Shown here: in pieces, positions 1 to 4,720 of the stretch
Numbering within the stretch: the first letter of the stretch is position 1
How the letters are laid out: every line of letters begins with the position of its first letter
The notes under the pieces: model-generated
Told to the model about the DNA's origin: nothing
What the model saw: the letters and a program-made list of their open reading frames with translations, nothing else
The model's database searches: none
NCBI GenBank assembly: GCA_019100305.1
Contig: JAHRHW010000069.1
Coordinates: 1-14,037, forward strand
Source of the DNA: Candidatus Thiodiazotropha taylori
Lineage (GTDB): Bacteria; Pseudomonadota; Gammaproteobacteria; Chromatiales; Chromatiaceae
Direction of reading: 5' to 3'
Length of the DNA stretch: 14,037 nt
Translations under genes and position numbers: made by a program

Positions 1-53
1 GCGCTACCTTGACATGGTAGAGGTCGTTGGTTCGACTCCAATCGCGCCTACCA
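1..53 (+). tRNA. tRNA-Val (GAC), 3' part only
   Basis: The window opens inside a tRNA gene. The anticodon arm is visible as CTACC / TTGACAT / GGTAG (4-20), with anticodon GAC, which reads valine GTC/GTT codons. A five-base variable loop (AGGTC) follows, then a T arm (GTTGG, loop TTCGACT, CCAAT; 26-42), the 3' acceptor strand CGCGCCT (43-49), discriminator A and a genomically encoded CCA (51-53). The D arm and 5' acceptor strand lie before position 1. The sequence resembles gammaproteobacterial tRNA-Val(GAC). Part of it is repeated near 3613. Confidence 0.93.
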
Positions 54-61
54 ATAAAATC

Positions 62-94
62 AAGCACTTATGGTTAGCCCAGGGTGCTTTTTTT
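62..94 (+). terminator. Rho-independent terminator of tRNA-Val
   Basis: AAGCAC (62-67) pairs with GTGCTT (84-89), and the stem runs straight into a T tract ending at 94. It lies 9 bases after the tRNA CCA end. The loop is long (16 bases), so the hairpin is only moderately strong. AGCCCAG (76-82) could instead pair with CTGGGCT (110-116). Confidence 0.6.
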
Positions 95-98
95 ATGC

Positions 99-132
99 AA
101 AAAAAAGCTCTGGGCTGAAAATGCATTCAGCC
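99..132 (-). terminator. Probable terminator of the cytochrome operon
   Basis: Read on the minus strand, GGCTGAA and TTCAGCC form a 7-bp stem with a 6-base loop (plus positions 113-132), followed after a 6-base gap by eight T residues (the A run at 99-106). It lies about 120 bases after the cytochrome b stop codon and faces the tRNA terminator. The gap between stem and T run makes it non-ideal. Confidence 0.45.
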
Positions 133-216
133 ACAGGAGCAAAAGCAGTTATTAAACTGATGCGTGCATAAGCAGGTGCTGCTGCCACTGGCCACCAATT
201 TGTTATTGGTAACCTC

Positions 217-238
217 AGTTATTCGAAAGTTATTCGAA
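217..238. repeat. Perfect 11-bp tandem duplication
   Basis: AGTTATTCGAA occurs twice in direct tandem (217-227 and 228-238), just downstream of the cytochrome b stop codon. It is non-coding and has no recognised function. It may be a simple replication-slippage product. Confidence 0.7.
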
Positions 239-251
239 GAATCGTAACAGC

Positions 252-854
252 TTAATCTTCAACTTCTTCATAACCCGTAATCATCGCCTTTACATCAGCC
301 CCTGCAGGATCGCTCATGGTTATAGTCAAGTAGAGGTGGGCAACCAGGAAAGTGAGCATGAGGAACGCAGCGCCGGTATGAATCAACGCAATCGCTCCAA
401 GCGGTAACCACTCCAATCCAATGCCACCCAGATCCCCATAGAACAGATAGAGCAATCCGCTGATCCAGATAGCCGGCCCGATGAACAGGTGGAGACCTAG
501 ATAGGCCGCCCTTTGCAATGGATTATGCTTATGGCTGCGGTCCTTGTGGAAGGGATGCCCCTTTCCCTGAAAAATCTCAAAAGCGTAGTACTTGACCATA
601 GCCAGTATGCGCTCCATCGGCGATGGGATGTATTGCTTCCACTCCCCTGTGGTCAGGTGCCAAAACCAAGCAAAGGCCCATAAACCAATCAAGGTCCAGG
701 CAGCAAAGCGGTGAATCTCAGCGGCCTGTTCCCAGCCTATTAGGGTATAGGTGCCATGTATCTCAAATCCGGTTATCAACATGAGGATAACCAGTGCGGC
801 TTGGGACCAGTGCCAGAATCGTTCAAAGCCGGCATAGAGTTTGACCATTGCCAT
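252..854 (-). CDS. Membrane cytochrome b (cytochrome b561 / thiosulfate-reductase-type electron transfer subunit)
   Basis: A 200-residue, highly hydrophobic protein with about four membrane segments (roughly residues 17-33, 46-66, 118-139 and 153-178). Histidines placed to bind b-type haem lie in or next to them: H15, H33, H48, H66, H122, H159 and H173. This is the layout of small di-haem cytochrome b subunits that move electrons between membrane quinol and a periplasmic redox partner. The start ATG shares its A with the TGA of the upstream octaheme cytochrome gene (TGATG), and a strong AGGGGAGGAG sits about 6 bases before it, so translation is coupled. A second in-frame ATG two codons on is possible. 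The likely role is to take electrons from quinol (or return them) for the octaheme protein. That role is inferred from context; the family is clear, the exact substrate is not. Confidence 0.9.
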   Translation of the reverse strand: MAMVKLYAGFERFWHWSQAALVILMLITGFEIHGTYTLIGWEQAAEIHRFAAWTLIGLWAFAWFWHLTTGEWKQYIPSPMERILAMVKYYAFEIFQGKGHPFHKDRSHKHNPLQRAAYLGLHLFIGPAIWISGLLYLFYGDLGGIGLEWLPLGAIALIHTGAAFLMLTFLVAHLYLTITMSDPAGADVKAMITGYEEVED

Positions 855-2440
855 CAGCTGCTCCTCCCCTTATTGGAAACCATCCGCCCAAGACCATGCA
901 CTGTGACACCACCCAGGGTGCCAAGCACCATCAACCATCCTATCAGGTCCAGGGTCTCGTTCCTGTCCCTTCCCGGCATGTAAAAACCACCCACACCGGC
1001 CAATCGGCCATTGCGGTCATGACAATCGACACATCCTAGGGCATTCTCCTTTGGCGCCACCATGTGAGTGATGGGCCAATAATACTCGGTCTCTACAAAT
1101 CCATATTCTCCGCTGAACTCCTTACCCCTTGCCATCAGACCAGCCTTCAGGGCTCTGCCCCAATCAAAGCTCTTCCAGAAAGCATCTGGATCCTTACCGA
1201 ATAGATGCGGTACAGCGAGGATTTTGTTCTTGCTGTCATACGGCTGTTTACCACGCATTACCTTGAACGGCCAGATTCGGGAGTCAGGATCCTCGTAGCT
1301 GCCTTGGATGCGATTGATCGGCACCACACCGCTATCGTCTACCTGCTCACCAAACAGTGTGTAACGCACATCGCCGTCAAACCAGAAGTACTCCGGTACG
1401 ACATTTTCCTCCCAGGTAAAGTCGCCCTTCTTGAAGTGGTAAACTGCATAGCCATCCTGCTTCTTTACCAGCGGTTTGCCATTGGCGTCCTTTTTACCGG
1501 CAGTGGACCAATCCCACCACATCTTGGTCTTGCGGCCTCCACGGGCAAACTTTGGAACGTGGCAGGTGACACAGGCAACCTTATCGGTATGGCTGTTGAG
1601 CTTTGGATTCGCTTCTTCGCCGTGTGCTTCACTGCCATGGCATGATTCACAGGTGGCACGATTCTGATCCGGTTGCCCCGGTATCACCACACCCCGCTCA
1701 TCCGATGGCTTTGGTGCATAACGACTACCGGCAATCTCGTGGCCGCCAGTCGTATGGCAAGTCTGGCAACTGAAATTCAGCCCTTCACTATCCATATGCA
1801 CATCGGTAGCCCGGTTTGGCTTGTGCATGGAAGAGTCGAGGTGACCGTGTTTGACGCCATCCCCGCCACCACCATAGAAGTGGCAGGCGCCACAGTTACT
1901 CCGGCCAGGCTTGCCAACTTTCTGCGCGATCAGCTGCAGATCGGGCGGCTGACGAAGCTTGCCCTTTTTCGGTGGCCACTTCTTTGGTTCGTAGTTGGGG
2001 TGGCCCGCGCCTGTAGGGAATTTCTTATAGGTTCCGGTGGTATCGTGACAAACCAGGCAGTCCACATTTTGTTCAGAGCTGAGATCGAAGCTGTCGTCTT
2101 TCCAACCATAGCCGATATGACAACTGGTACAACGTGGCCAATTGGTCGCCGTGGCAACACAAAAATTATTGAGTACGTTCTTCTTACCGAGTGTCTGGCC
2201 AGTGAGTTGGTTTTCAAAAGCCCATGTCCAATGTGTGGTTTTGTGCAGTTGTTTGGCTGCTTCGGTGTGACAAGAGAGACAAGCTTTGGTGACTTCCGGG
2301 CCTGTCTCGAACTCCTCTTGGAGCTGTTCGAATTTGCTGTGATCCGCTGTTGATTGAGTATCTTCAGCCCATACTGGGCCAACACACAAGAACAACACGG
2401 CAGATAGTAGCCATCTCAAACATGACTGAAAGCGTTTCAT
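854..2440 (-). CDS. Octaheme c-type cytochrome, tetrathionate reductase (OTR) family, membrane-anchored
   Basis: A 528-residue exported multihaem cytochrome. A Sec signal peptide spans residues 1-25, with a VWA cleavage site. Eight CXXCH haem motifs start at residues 54, 104, 128, 183, 225, 264, 290 and 470. The long gap between haems 7 and 8 and motifs such as WPRCTSCHIGYGW fit the octaheme tetrathionate reductase family, studied in Shewanella, whose members reduce tetrathionate and in vitro nitrite and hydroxylamine. That family ligates its active-site haem with a lysine; the lysines after the third motif (DTTGTYKKFP, K139/K140) are candidates, which is my inference. No CXXCK motif is present, unlike octaheme nitrite reductases. 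A hydrophobic helix at residues 497-514 followed by basic residues suggests a C-terminal membrane anchor. An AGGGGG ribosome site precedes the ATG. The stop overlaps the cytochrome b start. The physiological substrate and direction are not shown by the sequence. Confidence 0.93.
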   Translation of the reverse strand: MKRFQSCLRWLLSAVLFLCVGPVWAEDTQSTADHSKFEQLQEEFETGPEVTKACLSCHTEAAKQLHKTTHWTWAFENQLTGQTLGKKNVLNNFCVATATNWPRCTSCHIGYGWKDDSFDLSSEQNVDCLVCHDTTGTYKKFPTGAGHPNYEPKKWPPKKGKLRQPPDLQLIAQKVGKPGRSNCGACHFYGGGGDGVKHGHLDSSMHKPNRATDVHMDSEGLNFSCQTCHTTGGHEIAGSRYAPKPSDERGVVIPGQPDQNRATCESCHGSEAHGEEANPKLNSHTDKVACVTCHVPKFARGGRKTKMWWDWSTAGKKDANGKPLVKKQDGYAVYHFKKGDFTWEENVVPEYFWFDGDVRYTLFGEQVDDSGVVPINRIQGSYEDPDSRIWPFKVMRGKQPYDSKNKILAVPHLFGKDPDAFWKSFDWGRALKAGLMARGKEFSGEYGFVETEYYWPITHMVAPKENALGCVDCHDRNGRLAGVGGFYMPGRDRNETLDLIGWLMVLGTLGGVTVHGLGRMVSNKGRSS

Positions 2441-2639
2441 GGATACCCCCTGGGATACATTAAGGCAGACCGGCCAAACAGCTGATGGCGGTCATGAATC
2501 ATGAAACTGCTTAGGATTATGTTGTCGCTTAGCTGTCAGGTTATTGTTATTTCAGACCTGCTTCTTTGTATTTATAGTCGATTTTTTTTCACCTGTGAGA
2601 CTCAACTATTGAGATTTGTCAATGAAAGGTGAATGATGA
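2441..2639 (-). promoter_or_regulatory. Leader region between rquA and the octaheme gene, with FNR-like palindrome
   Basis: This 199-base gap is long enough for a separate promoter for the two cytochrome genes. TTGAG-ATTT-GTCAA (2609-2622) is symmetric and matches 8 of 10 positions of the FNR/CRP-type core TTGAT-N4-ATCAA. Read on the minus strand, a TATAAA hexamer lies about 39 bases beyond its centre; that spacing fits neither standard class I nor class II geometry, so the call is tentative. A purine-rich AGGGGG ribosome site ends the leader. Confidence 0.3.
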
Positions 2640-3377
2640 TCAATTGGCATGAAGATCTATGCTCGTCATCTGGTACAAGCCACCGAAAAACAGTCGTTTT
2701 TTGATACCTGCCTGCTGTCTGTCCAGCTTGGCCCAATTCTCAATATCCTTGGACCAGAAGTTTTCAGCGTAAGGCTCTAGCAGTTTAAAAACGCCTTTCA
2801 TGAGATACCGCATGGGATTCCAGATGGCGGGCTGGTGGTAATCAACGAATACGATGCGACCGCCCTTGGCGGTAACCCGGATGGCCTCAGCAATGGTCGC
2901 CAGGCGAACCGGTTCAGGCTGTTCATGTAACAGAAAGAAGACAACGGTGTTATCAAACTCGCCATCCTGAAAATCCATCTTGCTGGAATCTTGTTGATGG
3001 AGTTTGACCTGGCCATGGTTGCCAAGCTTTTTGTGCGTATTGTCCAGTTGAACAGGTGCCACATCGACTATGTCGAGTGTGGCGCCAGGCATCAACTGTT
3101 GCGCCAGGCGCGGGGTGAAATCACCGTAAACACAGGCAACCTGAAGGGTCTTGCCTTTAATGGAATGTCCAAGTTTCTCGAGTACGGCATCTCTGAGAAT
3201 ATTGAAATTTCCCCACAGAATCAGGTTGACCAGCCACTGCCTTTCAAAGAAGCGTACTGCCCTGGGGTGTAAATAAGCCCACCAGTAGGCTTTTTCCAAG
3301 TATGAAGGTATTTCTTTGTTACGATTGCTAGCGGGGGCCGTCAATCTACCTGAATCCACTGTAGATGATCTCTGCAT
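2640..3377 (-). CDS. rquA: Rhodoquinone biosynthesis protein RquA (class I SAM methyltransferase fold)
   Basis: A 245-residue protein with a class I methyltransferase fold and features I recognise as RquA, which converts ubiquinone to rhodoquinone using SAM as amino donor for the quinone ring. The N-terminal YLEKAYWWAYLHPRAVRFFE block (residues 26-45) and RQWLVNLILWGNF (46-58) are RquA-like. SAM motif I reads LQVACVYGDFT (78-88), with VYG in place of the glycine-rich GxGxG of UbiE/UbiG. DIVDV (102-106), QQDSS (128-132), FFLLHEQP (147-154) and KGGRIVFVDYH (171-181) follow. I chose the ATG at 3377, preceded by a weak AACAAGAAA. A TTG at 3428 would add 17 residues but has no ribosome site. The gene lies upstream of, and co-oriented with, the octaheme cytochrome genes. 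It implies rhodoquinone-dependent anaerobic electron transport. The chief alternative is a UbiE-like methyltransferase, which the motif I sequence argues against. Confidence 0.87.
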   Translation of the reverse strand: MQRSSTVDSGRLTAPASNRNKEIPSYLEKAYWWAYLHPRAVRFFERQWLVNLILWGNFNILRDAVLEKLGHSIKGKTLQVACVYGDFTPRLAQQLMPGATLDIVDVAPVQLDNTHKKLGNHGQVKLHQQDSSKMDFQDGEFDNTVVFFLLHEQPEPVRLATIAEAIRVTAKGGRIVFVDYHQPAIWNPMRYLMKGVFKLLEPYAENFWSKDIENWAKLDRQQAGIKKRLFFGGLYQMTSIDLHAN

Positions 3378-3559
3378 TTTCTTGTTATTCACTGGTTCAT
3401 TGAATCTGAAAGCCCAAGCATATGTCAAAAAATACCATTGGGTTAACCCTAATTTTCTGATGGTTTAAAAATGCTTTCCGTTCTCACAACCCTGTATGAG
3501 AATCTGCGATTCAGATTAGAAATACAATGAGCCATGTTGTTGACAGTTTGTTTGATGAA
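3378..3559. other. AT-rich intergenic leader of rquA
   Basis: I see no gene here. The region should hold the rquA promoter on the minus strand, but I find no convincing -35/-10 pair. GGGTTAACCC (3440-3449) is a perfect 10-bp palindrome about 60 bases upstream of the chosen rquA start and could be an operator; no regulator can be named. Confidence 0.3.
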
Positions 3560-3641
3560 CTGCGCGGCACTCAGATTACCGCATTGGTTTGTCGGCAGCT
3601 TCACATGTTTATGGTCGTTGGTTTGACTCCAATTGCGCAGA
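3560..3641 (+). pseudogene. Degenerate tRNA-Val-like sequence (tRNA pseudogene or attachment-site remnant)
   Basis: Positions 3613-3638 match 22-47 of the tRNA-Val in 24 of 26 bases, covering the end of the variable loop, the whole T arm (GTTGG / TTTGACT / CCAAT) and part of the acceptor strand. Upstream, TTCACAT (3600-3606) sits where the anticodon loop belongs and would give anticodon CAC, also valine, but its stem has two mismatches. CTGCGCG (3560-3566) can pair fully with TGCGCAG (3634-3640), including one G-T pair, which suggests descent from a whole tRNA. The stretch between acceptor and anticodon stems is about 8 bases too long, forms no clear D arm, and no CCA follows the discriminator position. 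It is therefore probably not functional. A relic of site-specific recombination at tRNA-Val is the other reading. Confidence 0.6.
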
Positions 3642-3922
3642 CTCTTTTTTGGGGGCTTTATTGTTTGCGGCTTGAGGCTGGCTGATGGCAAGCCTGCTCG
3701 CACTATTATTTCTTGATCTCGACCGTTTCGAGTTGAAGAGAAAAACAAAAGAGCTAGAATCCCATTGCATTTTTCCCATTCTCAGTCTCGATAACTCAAG
3801 TAACATCCTTGCTAAGTCTCTGTAGTCATTAGATTACTTATTTAGAAACTAAAACCCTACTGAATGTCGATATATTTTACACAGGGTTCAATAAGTGTGA
3901 CCTAAGTCTTTGATTCTTTGTG
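3642..3922. other. Intergenic region upstream of the PEP-CTERM gene
   Basis: An AT-rich stretch with no credible coding frame. It starts with a short T run just after the tRNA-like sequence. CTCGA-N5-TCGAG (3717-3731) is a small palindrome upstream of the sigma-54 promoter and could be an activator site; this is only a suggestion. Confidence 0.3.
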
Positions 3923-3940
3923 TTGGCACGGGAAGTGCAT
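3923..3940 (+). promoter_or_regulatory. Sigma-54 (RpoN) -24/-12 promoter
   Basis: TTGGCACGGGAAGTGCAT carries the invariant GG (3925-3926) and GC (3937-3938) separated by exactly 10 bases. It matches the sigma-54 consensus TGGCAC-N5-TTGC except for the first T of the -12 element. Transcription would start near 3950, giving a leader of about 45 bases before the PEP-CTERM gene. RpoN-dependent expression of PEP-CTERM genes with the PrsK/PrsR two-component pair is known in other bacteria. Confidence 0.75.
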
Positions 3941-3995
3941 ATAATCATGCAACAGGGTCATTGCCCTTTACTCGTTTAAAAGCTTGGGAGCTATC

Positions 3996-4634
3996 ATGAA
4001 GAAGTTTTTTGGTCTGTTTTTGGCTGCATGTCTTGGCATTTCGACAAACGCCAGTGCACTCATTATCAATAATGGTTCTTACACCACCGTCAATGATCTG
4101 GACTGGCTGGACCTGACCTTCACCGAGAATCGTACGGTTGAGCAGGCACTGCTGGAAAATCCTGACTACACACTCGCCACTGCCAGTCAGTTCTGGTCCA
4201 TGTGGTCTGAGTTCGATACCGCTGGCGACAGCGTGCTGTTCGGTCAAACCGCAAGCTCTGTCTCCACAAGCGGTAATACCGAAATTTTCACCGCGACCGG
4301 TTCCAGCTGGTACAACAACCCATTCTTCTTTCTCTTCGGTATCACCTATGAGGAAGTTTCAGGTACCAACAACATGCGCGGTTCCTTAGGCTTCGTAGAT
4401 GATCAGGAGGGTGGTCTGTCACTCGCCGGTCTGCTGGTTGTTGATAGCACCACCAGCGATAGCGCCTATATCAGCGACATGTTCTACAACCCGAACGAAG
4501 TGGATGATGATTTCGGCAGCTTCCTGGTCAGAAACCACATTTCTTCCAATGTACCAGAGCCATCTGCACTGCTGCTGCTGAGCACCGGGCTGATCGGTTT
4601 CGGTGTCATGCGCAGACGTCAAGCCAAAAGCTAA
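3996..4634 (+). CDS. PEP-CTERM sorting domain-containing secreted protein
   Basis: A 212-residue exported protein. A signal peptide covers residues 1-21 (NASA cleavage region). Residues 22-180 form an acidic, aromatic-rich domain; its start (VNDLDWLDLTFTENRTVEQ) resembles a motif common in short PEP-CTERM proteins. The C terminus has the full exosortase recognition tripartite signal: VPEPS (186-190), a hydrophobic helix (191-204) and a basic RRR cluster (206-208). Exosortase/EpsH should cut near PEP and release or anchor the protein at the cell surface or in exopolysaccharide. I chose the ATG at 3996, with GGGAG 5 bases upstream, rather than the TTG at 3984 that overlaps that ribosome site. 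A sigma-54 promoter precedes it and a strong terminator follows. No exosortase gene lies in the window, so it is an orphan target. Its molecular function is unknown. Confidence 0.92.
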   Translation: MKKFFGLFLAACLGISTNASALIINNGSYTTVNDLDWLDLTFTENRTVEQALLENPDYTLATASQFWSMWSEFDTAGDSVLFGQTASSVSTSGNTEIFTATGSSWYNNPFFFLFGITYEEVSGTNNMRGSLGFVDDQEGGLSLAGLLVVDSTTSDSAYISDMFYNPNEVDDDFGSFLVRNHISSNVPEPSALLLLSTGLIGFGVMRRRQAKS

Positions 4635-4657
4635 ATAGATCTGAGCAACCCATGCTG

Positions 4658-4690
4658 AAAAAGCACTCAGGATTTCCTGAGTGCTTTTTT
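4658..4690 (+). terminator. Strong bidirectional rho-independent terminator
   Basis: AAAAAGCACTCAGG (4658-4671) pairs without mismatch with CCTGAGTGCTTTTT (4676-4689) around an ATTT loop, giving a 14-bp hairpin with a T tract. The five A residues on the left arm supply a T tract on the minus strand too, so it can end both the PEP-CTERM gene and the convergent protease gene. Confidence 0.92.
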
Positions 4691-4720
4691 CATTTTCAGA
4701 TCCTTAGTTTCAATGATCGT

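Noticed and set aside
1673..2353. Long plus-strand open frame opposite the octaheme cytochrome
   Set aside because: The minus strand encodes a complete signal peptide and eight CXXCH motifs in this stretch; the plus frame has no recognisable domain or ribosome site and is a shadow.
2588..2633. Inverted repeat TTCACCT / AGGTGAA with an adjacent homopolymer, considered as the rquA terminator
   Set aside because: On the minus strand the stem is followed by A residues, not T residues, and on the plus strand the T run is on the wrong side, so it is not a standard terminator for either strand.
3440..3449. GGGTTAACCC palindrome upstream of rquA as a defined operator
   Set aside because: A perfect palindrome, but too short and with no second copy or known regulator; mentioned only within the intergenic entry.
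3449..3806. Two overlapping minus-strand frames between rquA and the PEP-CTERM gene
   Set aside because: They run through the tRNA-like sequence; the LESNQRP tail of one is the antisense translation of a tRNA T arm. No ribosome site or family match.
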